From positions 1 to 46,219 of the forward strand of contig NZ_JAAQRO010000007.1 of assembly GCF_012070565.1 (NCBI RefSeq): 46,219 nt of DNA. The letters are read 5' to 3'. The notes under the pieces are model-generated. The model saw nothing but the letters and a program-made list of their open reading frames with translations, did not search any database and was not told where the DNA came from. Numbering within the stretch: position 1 is the first letter of the stretch; every line of letters starts with the position of its first letter. This document shows, in pieces, positions 25,970-35,156 of this stretch. The DNA comes from Anaerosporobacter faecicola. GTDB lineage: Bacteria > Bacillota > Clostridia > Lachnospirales > Lachnospiraceae. The position numbers were made by a program, and so were the translations under genes.

Positions 25970-26260
25970 TTACCTTCTACTTCTGCGATACCAGGCAATC
26001 GAAAAAATAGAATTAATCAATGCAGTAATACTAAAGGTGATCAGCAACAGATTTGAGATGGTATTATTAATAAAATTCATTATCGGGTTTAATTGATCTA
26101 ATATCCAAAATGTAATAAACATTGCTGCTAGGACAATAACAATATGCGGTAGAATTGCAGCAACGATGTTTCGGTGGTTCTTTGTATTATTCATAGGAAG
26201 CTCCTCATTTTGTATCAAAGTATGTGTATCCAATGGTTCTATCCTATTCCCTGTATTCAT
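25970..26260 (-). CDS. Small membrane protein
   Basis: This 96-residue protein has two membrane helices (about 34-56 and 66-88) after a polar N-terminus and ends in a basic RRSRR tail. I do not recognise a family. The start is ATG 26260: AGGAAGGAG lies 8 nt before it, and the earlier GTG at 26269 overlaps that site. It begins 15 bp after the phosphodiester glycosidase stop and is the last gene of the operon; a role as accessory to the polymer machinery is only a guess. Confidence 0.7.
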   Translation of the reverse strand: MNTGNRIEPLDTHTLIQNEELPMNNTKNHRNIVAAILPHIVIVLAAMFITFWILDQLNPIMNFINNTISNLLLITFSITALINSIFSIAWYRRSRR

Positions 26261-26275
26261 GTTATTCACTCCTTC

Positions 26276-27520
26276 CTATTCTTCCCCAATGTAGATGATA
26301 TCACTAATCGTTCTTCCACCATCTGCTGGCTGATTAACATATTCCCCATCGTATACCATCGCAGAAGATTTTCCACCGTCTAGATTGTATGCGACTTGGC
26401 AATCTAGTGAAGACATAATCCCCGCAAGCTCACTTAATGTAACACCACGACTATAGCCTTCATCTCGTCCATCAACGACAACGAATACATAGTGTCCTGG
26501 TTCAATATAACCAATGGCAGCTCTTGGATTTTCCGTATTTAGATAGGAAGTTGTGTTAAAGGAAGAAGATATATTTCCTCCCTCATCAAGTAGTGAAGGT
26601 CCAAAATTCCATGCTTGCCATGCTCCTGCTGCAATAACCTCATCTGCATCGAATTCATCTGGGGAATAGGTTTTCATCGTTCCATCCGTAAATAATACAC
26701 AGATATCGGTTCCTGTGATATCCTCTCGGTACAAAACACCATTTCGAATTACCACACTGGTATCTGTATTCCCGTAGTAATCGCCTGACATTGCCAAGAT
26801 TGCATTATATTCCTCAGCCATATCCTGCACACTTTCCCGAATGTTCTTGCCGTATTCACCGGAAGCAAATCCTGTTCGAAGATACGTGATATTACTTACC
26901 TGTACATCAGCAACATAATAGGTAACAGTATCCGAACCAGATCCTGTTGTTACTTTGTTAACTGTGATCTTCGCTTTGTCATCAGCATAATTCTGAATCT
27001 CCTCTACCGTCTTATCTACTTCTTTCATAGATTCTCCAGCACTTGTATCCGCTTCCTGTTCACTGGTATTATCATTACTCACATTTCTTGATACACGATC
27101 GGAACGTCCTGAGCCAGAAGGTTTCTCTCCTTTACTACCACGTTTTGACGTTGTCTCTCCTGTATCTGTTGTGGAATCAGATGTGGATTTTTCTGTAGTT
27201 GACTCCTCAGATGAAGCTGATTCCTGATTATCCACTTCTAAGGAAAACTGTTCTGTCGTAGGATCTGTAGATGCAACGACTTTTCCTTTGTTATTGGAAT
27301 AATGGGGTAATACATAAAAGTATAAGAGAAAACTTCCCATACATATTAGGTATAATGCAACATCTATAACAATCATAGCTGGTATTGGCATACCATTTTT
27401 ATGCTTTTTCTTCCTTCCACTTTGGATCTTCTGCGTATTCTTTATTGATTCATTTTTCTCGTCTATAGGTAACAATTTTTCATTCTCTGCTTCCTGCTTT
27501 TCATTTATCGGTTCCTTCAT
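26276..27520 (-). CDS. Phosphodiester glycosidase family protein (NAGPA-like)
   Basis: The 414-residue protein has a cytoplasmic polar N-terminus, one membrane helix (about 48-70), a Ser/Thr-rich linker (about 80-165) and an extracellular NAGPA/DUF2233 domain (about 185-412). The domain shows ILAMSGDYYGN, a VVVDGRDEGYSRG block and the family hallmark NLDGGKSSAM. Relatives remove or transfer sugars from phosphodiester-linked glycans (mammalian uncovering enzyme, bacterial teichoic or exopolymer tailoring). GAAGGAG precedes the ATG. Its neighbours, a glycosyltransferase and a polyphosphate-polymerase domain protein, suggest it edits a phosphodiester-containing surface polymer. Confidence 0.88.
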   Translation of the reverse strand: MKEPINEKQEAENEKLLPIDEKNESIKNTQKIQSGRKKKHKNGMPIPAMIVIDVALYLICMGSFLLYFYVLPHYSNNKGKVVASTDPTTEQFSLEVDNQESASSEESTTEKSTSDSTTDTGETTSKRGSKGEKPSGSGRSDRVSRNVSNDNTSEQEADTSAGESMKEVDKTVEEIQNYADDKAKITVNKVTTGSGSDTVTYYVADVQVSNITYLRTGFASGEYGKNIRESVQDMAEEYNAILAMSGDYYGNTDTSVVIRNGVLYREDITGTDICVLFTDGTMKTYSPDEFDADEVIAAGAWQAWNFGPSLLDEGGNISSSFNTTSYLNTENPRAAIGYIEPGHYVFVVVDGRDEGYSRGVTLSELAGIMSSLDCQVAYNLDGGKSSAMVYDGEYVNQPADGGRTISDIIYIGEE

Positions 27521-27632
27521 ATCGTCTCCTTCTTTCCAACATAAATGTCATGTTCTTTTTTACTCTTACTTCTATTTTTGTTAATGCTTTACGTTCTATG
27601 CGACTGTCGCTAGCTATACGAATACGTGATAC

Positions 27633-28697
27633 TCATACCTCCACTGACTCTTTCTCCATATGGAATACATAGTGTTTCTGTATCGTATAACTCACGAAAA
27701 ACATGATGCATTCCACTAGAATCTTAGAAAGATATACATTGGGGAGGACAGTATGAACCAAACAGAGTAACAGTATCGTATTCATTGCCAATATTATGAG
27801 AACAAGTGTAAAGTATCGAATGGCAGAACGCACGATATTCTCTTTGTTCTGAAACACATACCGTTTATTCATACTATAATTACAAATCGAACTGACCACT
27901 CTTGCTCCTAGATTACTAGGCACCACCGCTTGTTGTACACCAAGTGCAGCACATAACAAGTGCAAGATCCAATACATTCCATAATCAATTAAGAAGGAAA
28001 GAAAGGAAGAACAGGAGAATCGAAGAATCTCCTTGTATATCCGGCAAGAATCCTTGATCACCCGAAAATGTGAGGACTGATTTTCTTCTATGTACACCGT
28101 TTCAATTGGTACTTCAACAATATTAACTTTGTCCCTTGCACATTGGAGTAATACATTCATCTCATATTCATATCGCTCTCCTTCAATATGTTCCATATAA
28201 GGAATCATCGATACAGGAAAAGCCCGCAATCCTGTCTGGGTATCCGATACCCTGACTCCAGTTGCCAAACGAAAGATGCCTCTTGTTACCGTATTCCCAA
28301 ATCGACTCCTCGCTGGAACATTACCAATGAATGCTCGACATCCAAGTACAAAGGAATCGGTCTCTCCTGCTTTTTTCGCCACTTTACGAATATCATCGAT
28401 CGTATGTTGGCCATCGGCATCTGCTATAACGATGCACCGATTCTTTATCGCCTGTTTTTCAATATAGGAGAGTGCCGTTTTAATGGCACTTCCTTTTCCT
28501 TGGTTCTTCTCATGATGTAAAATAAGGGCATACGATTCAGCCTCTGTAAAAAGCTCTGCTTTCTGTATTCCACTTCCATCATCTACAACAATAATCTGTG
28601 CCTGTGTCAGGCTACAAGAAATCTGTTTTAATAATAATAACATCTTCTCATCTGGTTCATATGCAGGGATAATGACCACGACTGGCTTTTCTTGCAT
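27633..28697 (-). CDS. Glycosyltransferase family 2 fused to GtrA membrane domain
   Basis: The 354-residue fusion has an N-terminal DPM1-like GT2 domain (1-215; VVVIIPAYEPDE, VVDDGSG, ADADGQH) and a C-terminal GtrA-like domain with four membrane helices (about 230-345). GT2-GtrA fusions make or flip polyprenyl-phosphate sugars for decoration of surface polymers. AGGAGG lies 5-6 nt before ATG 28697; the longer frame to 28775 has no ribosome site. It lies between the beta-helix lipoprotein and the phosphodiester glycosidase on the same strand. The donor sugar cannot be told. Confidence 0.88.
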   Translation of the reverse strand: MQEKPVVVIIPAYEPDEKMLLLLKQISCSLTQAQIIVVDDGSGIQKAELFTEAESYALILHHEKNQGKGSAIKTALSYIEKQAIKNRCIVIADADGQHTIDDIRKVAKKAGETDSFVLGCRAFIGNVPARSRFGNTVTRGIFRLATGVRVSDTQTGLRAFPVSMIPYMEHIEGERYEYEMNVLLQCARDKVNIVEVPIETVYIEENQSSHFRVIKDSCRIYKEILRFSCSSFLSFLIDYGMYWILHLLCAALGVQQAVVPSNLGARVVSSICNYSMNKRYVFQNKENIVRSAIRYFTLVLIILAMNTILLLCLVHTVLPNVYLSKILVECIMFFVSYTIQKHYVFHMEKESVEV

Positions 28698-28794
28698 TCT
28701 ATTCCTCCTATTGGATAATGACAATTCTATACGATCTATGTTTGTTTGGTTGGTTACCATACGTAATCCGTGCATTGGCTACTTGCTATACTTA

Positions 28795-30777
28795 TTAAGG
28801 ACGATTTCCACGGTTTCCTTTGCCACCGCCCATTCCTCCACCAATCATACCACCAGTTCCCATACTGCTGTTATCTCCCGCTGTTACGGTCACACTTTGT
28901 GATCCAGCTGTTATGGTATAACTTTCTCCTTTGACTAAGTCTGGAGCAGAAATGGCTACCATGGCAAATGTTTTCGTTGGGGTATATTCATAAACCACCT
29001 TTCCATCTGCATCGGTTACAGTTACCTTCGTTCCGCCTTCGATGGTACTAGAAAATGCTGTTGCAACTGTTGTTTGTGTAGAATCCTCTGATGGAACTTG
29101 TGCCATTCCTGCACTACCCGCCAGATACAATTCTCCGCCTGTTATCTCACAGGTTCCATTGTAATCTAAGGCTCCATTGCCATCACCTGTTGGTCCATCT
29201 ACCGTTATTACTCCACCACTAATCTCCATACTACCATTGGAATCCAAGCCATCTCCTTGGGCATTCACAGCTAAAGTACCTCCTGTAATTGTTAACATAC
29301 CAGCCGTTGTCTCACTAAACTGGTTCTGGCCTGCTCTTCCGTTAACAGAAGATCCATCATTACCACCAGAGATATTGACTCCATCATCTGAAGCAATTAC
29401 AGAGATTACACCATCATTTATCGTTATGTTCTGACTCTCTAACCCTTCATAGCTTTTATTAATCGTAATCGTTCCACCTGCTAATAACATGTCATAATCA
29501 CTATGTATTCCATCGTCTCCAGAAGTGATCTGGATCTCTCCTGCATCGATTCGTACCGCACTATTGGAATGAATGGCATCGTCTGTGCTATTCATTACAA
29601 TGGTACCACCGAATACTCCGATGGCATTGGTTGCCTTCAAAGCTTTCGCACTTGTTGAACTGCTCTCTGTTGTTTCTTCTGTTGTTGCTGTCTGTGTTCC
29701 ACCTGTTACTGTAACTGTGGAATCCTTTGTCGTATCCGTACCACCCATCGCAGTATCTCCATTCATCTTACCGCCCATCATACGGTTATCATTGGAGCTA
29801 TGATCAATAATCTCTCCTTCTGTAATGATGTTCAGATTACCCGCATTGATGATTACCTGTGTCTCTGCCTGAATTCCATCTGCTCCTGTTGTTAACTCCA
29901 AATTTCCTCCATCAATGATCACCATGCCTTTTGTGGAATCCTCCGTATTCGTAGATTTGATTCCATCTCCTTTGGCTTGAATCGTAATCTCTCCATCCAA
30001 TATGTTCACAGAATCCTTTCCTACAATTCCATCATCTTCTGCTTGTATGGTAAGGTTTCCTGATATGATCTGTAGATCGTCTTTTGATGTAATCGCATCT
30101 TTGTAGTTTCCTGTCACGGTTAATGTTCCGGTACCATTTATGATTAACTCCGTCTTACTATAGATTGCTGCTGTTGCTTCTTCCTCTTCACTGGTTGCTT
30201 CATACGCTGCACCATCTGCGATGCTATTCTCTGTACCATCTTCTACAGTCAGATACATATTCTTCGTATTTTTTATTAGAATTGCCGCATTTTTTGTATT
30301 CGTTATATTGGCGTCATTTAGTACTAATTGTACATTCTTATCCTCTTTGGTATCTACTACTATTTGCCCATCTGTCAATGTTCCGGATAATACATACGTT
30401 CCGCCTTTTGTAATGGTTGCCACATTATCTTCAACAGTTACACCACTTCCTTCCGCCTGAATGGTAGTTCCATCAAGCGTTATATTCACTGCTTCTGAAT
30501 CAGCCCACGAACTATCCATCGCATTATCAGAATACTCTCCTTGTATAGAAACTACTTCTGTTGCCTTCATCGTTACCGCTTCCGTTGTACTCCCATCTGT
30601 TGTTTCATCCGTGGTTTTGGTCGTATCTTCATCGGCCTCCTGCTGCTCTGTGGTTTCTGTTTGCGCAGCATTCTGTGTTTGTGTGCTATCTGTCGATGAC
30701 GTTTTTCCCTGACATCCCACCAACGTGAAACACAATATGACTGTCATCATATATCGTAATAATTTTCTTCTAATCAT
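28795..30777 (-). CDS. Carbohydrate-binding beta-helix lipoprotein (DUF4353-like)
   Basis: The 660-residue protein starts with a lipoprotein signal (basic start, hydrophobic core, LVGC lipobox, Cys22). A Ser/Thr/Glu-rich linker follows, then many Asp/Gly-rich repeats of about 20-25 residues (such as SGDDGIHSDYDMLLAGG) forming a predicted right-handed beta-helix (about 90-590), and a Gly-rich C-terminus. This matches the carbohydrate-binding DUF4353 proteins often found beside CotH, VTC and DUF4956 genes. Being lipid-anchored outside the membrane, it may bind or scaffold the polymer made by its neighbours. The repeats make the opposite strand look open; those frames are shadows. Confidence 0.85.
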   Translation of the reverse strand: MIRRKLLRYMMTVILCFTLVGCQGKTSSTDSTQTQNAAQTETTEQQEADEDTTKTTDETTDGSTTEAVTMKATEVVSIQGEYSDNAMDSSWADSEAVNITLDGTTIQAEGSGVTVEDNVATITKGGTYVLSGTLTDGQIVVDTKEDKNVQLVLNDANITNTKNAAILIKNTKNMYLTVEDGTENSIADGAAYEATSEEEEATAAIYSKTELIINGTGTLTVTGNYKDAITSKDDLQIISGNLTIQAEDDGIVGKDSVNILDGEITIQAKGDGIKSTNTEDSTKGMVIIDGGNLELTTGADGIQAETQVIINAGNLNIITEGEIIDHSSNDNRMMGGKMNGDTAMGGTDTTKDSTVTVTGGTQTATTEETTESSSTSAKALKATNAIGVFGGTIVMNSTDDAIHSNSAVRIDAGEIQITSGDDGIHSDYDMLLAGGTITINKSYEGLESQNITINDGVISVIASDDGVNISGGNDGSSVNGRAGQNQFSETTAGMLTITGGTLAVNAQGDGLDSNGSMEISGGVITVDGPTGDGNGALDYNGTCEITGGELYLAGSAGMAQVPSEDSTQTTVATAFSSTIEGGTKVTVTDADGKVVYEYTPTKTFAMVAISAPDLVKGESYTITAGSQSVTVTAGDNSSMGTGGMIGGGMGGGKGNRGNRP

Positions 30778-30848
30778 AGGTCTACCTATTCCTTTCTTGG
30801 TACAAGTCCCATATGCCCCATCTCAAGCAGTGTAATCGTGTAGTACTT

Positions 30849-31523
30849 TTATAACTCATCTGAACCAATTGCAGGTCTTCCACAGATGATGGTAAGATTT
30901 CCATTCCTGCATCGGATCTCATCAATGAACTTCTTCTGTAATCGTTCCTCTTTCAACTCAATTCGATAAAGCAACTCATACATGCTTCCCATATTGGTTG
31001 TTTTCACTTTAACAAGTTCACTTTCTTTTGTGTACTTCTCCAACAAGTCATCAAAAACTTCGGTATAATCCAAACTTTCTGGTATTGTAATCTTAAGGTC
31101 TTTTGTTGCACTCTTACTCTCTGCAAATCTGGTTCTGCTTAATACGACCATTCCAATTGCAATACAACCTGTAATCAATCCTGCATAACCAAGGAAGCCC
31201 ATTCCTGTTGCAAGCCCGATCACCATAGCAAAGAAAATGGTACTGATATCTCTTGAACTTCCTGGTAAGGAACGGAAACGAACTAAACTAAAAGCGCCCA
31301 TAACCGCAACACTGGTTCCAAGATTCCCATTCACTAGCATAATAACGCTTTGTACAAGTGCTGGTAACAACACTAACGTAATTACAAAATTCTTTGTATA
31401 TTTTCCTTGTAACATATACGCACCTGCAATCACAAATCCTAATATAAGTGATACTACGGTGCAGATTATTGCACTATGTATGGATAACGATCCTTCAATT
31501 GAACTAATTACACTATTAAACAT
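30849..31523 (-). CDS. DUF4956 membrane protein
   Basis: The 224-residue protein has four membrane helices in the first 130 residues, including the conserved short block VAVMGAFSLVRFRS before a charged loop, and a C-terminal cytoplasmic domain of about 85 residues. It matches DUF4956 proteins, which nearly always lie next to a VTC-domain polymerase; a channel or translocator for polyphosphate or a related polymer has been suggested by context, not shown. It overlaps the VTC gene by 8 bp, so the two are translationally coupled. Confidence 0.85.
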   Translation of the reverse strand: MFNSVISSIEGSLSIHSAIICTVVSLILGFVIAGAYMLQGKYTKNFVITLVLLPALVQSVIMLVNGNLGTSVAVMGAFSLVRFRSLPGSSRDISTIFFAMVIGLATGMGFLGYAGLITGCIAIGMVVLSRTRFAESKSATKDLKITIPESLDYTEVFDDLLEKYTKESELVKVKTTNMGSMYELLYRIELKEERLQKKFIDEIRCRNGNLTIICGRPAIGSDEL

Positions 31524-32232
31524 ATACTTTCTCTCCTTTATTCTTCATTATTTTTTTCATATAGAAACGACCGTATTTGGAAAATGTGATTGGATAGATT
31601 TCCAAATCAGACAGGCTATCTACTAGCCACATTGGATACGCTCCTGCTACCTTAATCTCCATTAGTACATAATGGGGATCTAGAAGAAGATCTCCATTAT
31701 CTCCTTTTGCCAGATCAAGATCATATTCTCGATTTCGTATATTCCAATCGAATGTGATTCGAATACTGTCATCTTGTTTTCCGAACATGGCAACTCGGTC
31801 ATAGGCGATATACATTTTCTTCACAGGTTTATAGTACTGTAGAAAATAATCAATTTCTCTCATTATTTGACTGTTAATTGTAGGATGAATTCCTTCCTCT
31901 AGATATGCCCTTGCCTCCTTAAGAGGCAACTGCACTCTTCGTTTATATACAATCCCATCGTATTTCTTCTTTATCTCAATGAAGGTCTTATCTCCTTCTC
32001 CTGGAACTCCATAACTACGAATGCGTAGTTTCTCTTTATAAACAGGCTTGCATAATGAATTACGGATTAATGCATCATTGGTTGTGTCATAATATACATT
32101 GCAGATGGTACTAAGTCCATACTGGTCAATCTCCATATACTCTTTGATTCGATCACGTAATTGTTCGTATTGTTTCTCATTTAACAGATATTTCTTTTCA
32201 ATTCTTTGAAAGATTTCATTACTTTTTTGCAT
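31516..32232 (-). CDS. VTC-domain polyphosphate polymerase-like protein
   Basis: The 238-residue cytoplasmic protein is a stand-alone VTC catalytic domain of the triphosphate-tunnel fold: N-terminal EKKYLL, strands with alternating basic residues (KLRIRSYG, IEIKKKYDGIVYKRR) and C-terminal LMEIKV. In yeast Vtc4 this tunnel makes polyphosphate from ATP while it is translocated; bacterial VTC-DUF4956 pairs are mostly uncharacterised. AAAGGAG precedes the ATG. It is the first gene of the operon VTC-DUF4956-beta-helix-GT2/GtrA-NAGPA-small membrane protein, shielded from the GH5 gene by a terminator 66 bp upstream. Confidence 0.88.
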   Translation of the reverse strand: MQKSNEIFQRIEKKYLLNEKQYEQLRDRIKEYMEIDQYGLSTICNVYYDTTNDALIRNSLCKPVYKEKLRIRSYGVPGEGDKTFIEIKKKYDGIVYKRRVQLPLKEARAYLEEGIHPTINSQIMREIDYFLQYYKPVKKMYIAYDRVAMFGKQDDSIRITFDWNIRNREYDLDLAKGDNGDLLLDPHYVLMEIKVAGAYPMWLVDSLSDLEIYPITFSKYGRFYMKKIMKNKGEKVYV

Positions 32233-32297
32233 TTACCTCACTCCTTTCAAAATACTTTCATTTGGTCTATTGCTTCAATCCATATAGAAAAGATAAC

Positions 32298-32336
32298 AAA
32301 AAAAAATGTTCGGAGTTTGATAAAACTACGAACATT
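32298..32336 (-). terminator. Terminator after GH5 gene and its 3' repeat
   Basis: AATGTTCG/CGAACATT stem (32305-32312 with 32329-32336) with inner AGTTT/AAACT pairing and nine T residues on the minus strand. It lies 210 bp after the GH5 stop, so the 3' untranslated region carries a palindromic repeat. Confidence 0.85.
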
Positions 32337-32378
32337 CTGTGAAATCTATTTTATGATCTAAGTGATAAAAGAAGATTT

Positions 32379-32449
32379 TCATGTTTACGGGTCAACACGC
32401 CATATTCACTTCCTCGCGAGCTAGGCGTGAAATAACCTTTTGACCCTTG
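32379..32449. repeat. Palindromic GGGTCAA-type repeat, long form
   Basis: GGGTCAA (32389-32395) pairs with TTGACCC (32440-32446), with an inner TTCAC/GTGAA stem and a GC-rich loop. Read on the minus strand it runs CAAGGGTCAA ... GTGAATATGG ... TTGACCCGTAAACATG, matching the first hairpin plus flank of the 150-bp elements at 37943. It lies in the 3' untranslated region of the GH5 gene. Confidence 0.65.
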
Positions 32450-32548
32450 TATTATTTTATTTTAATGGTAAATTGTCAAGAAAATATACTAAGAAACGCC
32501 AGTATTACTTGCACTCCAGCACTTTACACCAAAGTAACCTGGTGTTTA

Positions 32549-33874
32549 TTATCGTAATACCTGTTGCATGAGTACTTTCATATTCTCATAAATTTCACAA
32601 TTCTCATAAGCAAAATCCTTCGCCATAGACAGCATGTTATCTAGTGGAATCTTCTGTAACTTTGGTATCACGACATGATTCCTCTGTAACACATACAAAG
32701 CAGCACGTAGACGGAATTGAAGTAGATAGCGTTCTTCCTCTGTAATCTGCGTAAAATCTTTCTCTGCGATTTCATCAAGAAGTTTTCCTGCTTGTTCCTT
32801 TTCTATATCCTGTGTCCATTCCTTCTGAATCTGACTTACGAGCTTCATCCAATTCGTTTGATAGGTAGGTGAAATTAAACTCATGAAATGTGCATCTTTG
32901 TAGCACCAAAGCAACCAGTCTATTTCTCTCTCTTCCATAAGTTCCATGGTATCCTTCACCAGTTCAATGGTATACTCTGGTTCTCCACAATCTGCCCCAT
33001 AACCATACTCACCACAAAATGCAGGACAACCAAATTGCTCTCGAATCTGAACCAACTGATCCAGTCCATTTGCAATTTGTTTCATACGTTCCTTTCGGTC
33101 CAAATCTCTTTCTAATAGATTTGGATGCCATACGGTAGGGTAATAATGAAACCCTAAGGCAATCTGACTGTCATCAAAGTGCTTCAATCCAGAGAAGTCC
33201 ATGGAGAATTGGTCTCCTTCTAATACGATGACATGGTTCTTGTCTACTTTTCGAATTTCTTCAATCGTTTCTTCATAGAATTCATTCATGCAATCCCAGT
33301 TTGCCATAGCTGGCTCATTCAATAGATCATATCCCATTAAGTATGGCTCCTCACTGTATCTTGCAGCAATTGCACCCCATAATTTTGTCATTTGACGTCG
33401 TAATACTTGATATTTCCAAAAGAGAGGTACTCCATAGGAATTATCGGAATGCCAATCTGGATTTTGTGCTCCCGGTGTAGTATGTAAATCCGGCATGATG
33501 AAGATTTCATATTTTTTTCCTAATGCAAATAAACGATCGAAGCAACGAAAACCTTCTTCTTTCCATTCTCCAATCCCATTATCATTGATAAATAGACGGT
33601 AATTAAATGGAACTCGAATAAAATTCACGCCACACGCCTTCAATAATTGAAAATCTTTTTCTCCCAAAAAAGAATCCCGATAAACTTTGAAAAATTGACC
33701 TGCTCCTTCTTTCCCATAAACCGTTTCAAATGCAGATTGAATCATCTGATCAGATGTAGGAATACCGAACATAAAATGCTCCAGATTCAACCATGTTCCT
33801 ACTCCAAATCCTCTTAAGCGGATTTTCTCTCCTTTATAACAAAAATGTTTTCCTACTACTTTTATAAATTCCAT
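32549..33874 (-). CDS. Cytoplasmic GH5-family glycoside hydrolase
   Basis: The 441-residue protein is a TIM-barrel retaining glycosidase of family GH5. It has RVPFNYR (about 87-93), LLNEPAM with acid/base Glu187, HYYPTVW and CGEYGYG with nucleophile Glu289, then a helical C-terminal extension. It has no signal peptide, so it acts on short imported beta-glucosides or mannosides rather than on polymer. GGAGAGG precedes the ATG. It is monocistronic, with no transporter genes beside it. Substrate specificity cannot be read from the sequence. Confidence 0.87.
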   Translation of the reverse strand: MEFIKVVGKHFCYKGEKIRLRGFGVGTWLNLEHFMFGIPTSDQMIQSAFETVYGKEGAGQFFKVYRDSFLGEKDFQLLKACGVNFIRVPFNYRLFINDNGIGEWKEEGFRCFDRLFALGKKYEIFIMPDLHTTPGAQNPDWHSDNSYGVPLFWKYQVLRRQMTKLWGAIAARYSEEPYLMGYDLLNEPAMANWDCMNEFYEETIEEIRKVDKNHVIVLEGDQFSMDFSGLKHFDDSQIALGFHYYPTVWHPNLLERDLDRKERMKQIANGLDQLVQIREQFGCPAFCGEYGYGADCGEPEYTIELVKDTMELMEEREIDWLLWCYKDAHFMSLISPTYQTNWMKLVSQIQKEWTQDIEKEQAGKLLDEIAEKDFTQITEEERYLLQFRLRAALYVLQRNHVVIPKLQKIPLDNMLSMAKDFAYENCEIYENMKVLMQQVLR

Positions 33875-34036
33875 CCTTGCCTCTCCTTCTTGTATATTCT
33901 TTCCAACCTTGTTTATTTCACATTGATTGAGGATGTAACTAACTTATCCATCTTCTATTCGTATCCTCCATCTTACACTTCGTTCCGGCAACTTACTATG
34001 GAATTATTCTACAAGATATACAGCAAGAAAAGGAGT

Positions 34037-34579
34037 TTACTCATGCAAGCTACGTTCTGCCAACAGGCGTTTTTTATTGCGATAAAGAGTGAATAAACCA
34101 GAGCCAATGATTAATACAAAGAACGTAAACAAAAGACAAAGTACCAGTTCTCCTTTATGCCCATTCTCTCCATACTCTGCCCAACATTTTACAAAATACA
34201 TGAATTCCAGTGGAAAAATAACGGATAATAGCGTAATGATCCGATTCAAGTGTTGTAGTCTGGAATCCAAATCAGAGAACAGTTGGAATTCTCCCTCATC
34301 CTTTTTCTTACGTAGATATACCCAACGCATATAACTTCCGCACATGTCAATGCCTGCTTCTTTTAGAAACAGAAGGTATTCCTGTCCTTTTTCTGTATAA
34401 GGACCGTGTTCTAAAAATTCAATTCGATAATTGTATTCCTGTGAACTATTCGTATCGAATGTATAACGTATAAAACTTACATCCACTAATTGAAATCCAC
34501 GATTCGACATCTGATTCAGCCATCGTTCTTCTTTTTCAAACTGCCATGCCCAAAACCATCTATACTTCGTTAATGACAT
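34037..34579 (-). CDS. DUF2812 membrane protein
   Basis: The 180-residue protein begins with the DUF2812 signature (KYRWFWAWQFEKEERWLNQMSNRGF, near residues 5-29) and ends with two membrane helices (about 112-130 and 143-163). Function is unknown. DUF2812 genes very often follow a PadR-type regulator, as here, with a 20-bp overlap. Expression should therefore be controlled by the PadR double operator upstream. Confidence 0.87.
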   Translation of the reverse strand: MSLTKYRWFWAWQFEKEERWLNQMSNRGFQLVDVSFIRYTFDTNSSQEYNYRIEFLEHGPYTEKGQEYLLFLKEAGIDMCGSYMRWVYLRKKKDEGEFQLFSDLDSRLQHLNRIITLLSVIFPLEFMYFVKCWAEYGENGHKGELVLCLLFTFFVLIIGSGLFTLYRNKKRLLAERSLHE

Positions 34580-34901
34580 ATTCCTCTCCTCCTATAATCC
34601 CTTCGCCATTCTTAACCAATTCATGTAGCCGTTTTAATTCCTGTTCAACCACATATTTACCATTCTCTGTAATGATATATTCTTTCTTTCGACTACTACT
34701 TTCCCCTGGTAAAGACTGAATCCATTGCTTCTCTACCAGTGTATTGATGGCACCATACAATGTTCCTGCTGCTAATCTTACTCTTCCCGCTGATAATTCT
34801 TCAATTGTTTGCATGATTCCATAACCATGCATCGGTTTATATAAGGTCAGTAGAATGTAATATACAGCCTCTGTCAGCGCCACTGACTCTGTGTTTCCCA
34901 T
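34560..34901 (-). CDS. PadR family transcriptional regulator
   Basis: The 113-residue protein is a PadR winged helix: YYILLTLYKPMHGYGIMQTI (about 14-33), the recognition region VRLAAGTLYGAINTLVEKQW and the wing SSSRKKEYIITENG, with a short C-terminal dimer helix. Start ATG 34901 has AAGGTG 6 nt upstream; the earlier GTG 34910 lies inside that ribosome site. It overlaps the DUF2812 gene, which it presumably co-regulates with itself through the palindromes at 34935-34980. The ligand is unknown. Confidence 0.93.
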   Translation of the reverse strand: MGNTESVALTEAVYYILLTLYKPMHGYGIMQTIEELSAGRVRLAAGTLYGAINTLVEKQWIQSLPGESSSRKKEYIITENGKYVVEQELKRLHELVKNGEGIIGGEEYVINEV

Positions 34902-34934
34902 TATGATCACCTTTTAATTTTATTTCGGTCACCA

Positions 34935-34987
34935 ATATAACGGCTGCCGATATAGTTTATTATATCGGCAGCCGTTATATATGTCAA
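34935..34987 (-). promoter_or_regulatory. PadR promoter with two palindromic operators
   Basis: Minus-strand TTGACA (34987-34982), 17 bp, TATAAT (34964-34959): perfect consensus. Two copies of the palindrome TATAnCGGCnGCCGnTATA (34935-34954 and 34961-34980) are mutually inverted, 26 bp centre to centre; one fills the -35/-10 spacer and the other the region just after the -10. Strong autorepression is inferred. Confidence 0.8.
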
Positions 34988-35090
34988 CTATTTTCTACTC
35001 TTTTCTATTATCATGCTGTCGAATCTCGATTTTCTCTGTCCTCTACCATTCCTTTTACACAAGGAAAGAGCCTGTTTTCTTTGAAAGTTA

Positions 35091-35119
35091 TTGTATTTTA
35101 TAAAATATCGCGTTATAAT
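35091..35119 (+). promoter_or_regulatory. Promoter of argC
   Basis: TTGTAT (35091-35096), 17 bp, TATAAT (35114-35119). Confidence 0.55.
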
Positions 35120-35156
35120 TATGTATATTTATACTTACTTATGAATACTTATAAAC
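35119..35156 (+). promoter_or_regulatory. Pair of ArgR-like boxes
   Basis: TTATGTATATTTATAC and TTATGAATACTTATAAA lie in tandem, each resembling the A/T-rich 18-bp ARG box, directly over the predicted transcription start of argC. Arginine-dependent repression is inferred. Confidence 0.45.

Noticed and set aside
29177-30712. Long plus-strand ORFs opposite the beta-helix lipoprotein
   Set aside because: They are antisense shadows of the repetitive Asp/Gly/Thr-rich repeats; the minus-strand frame has a lipobox and clear domain structure.
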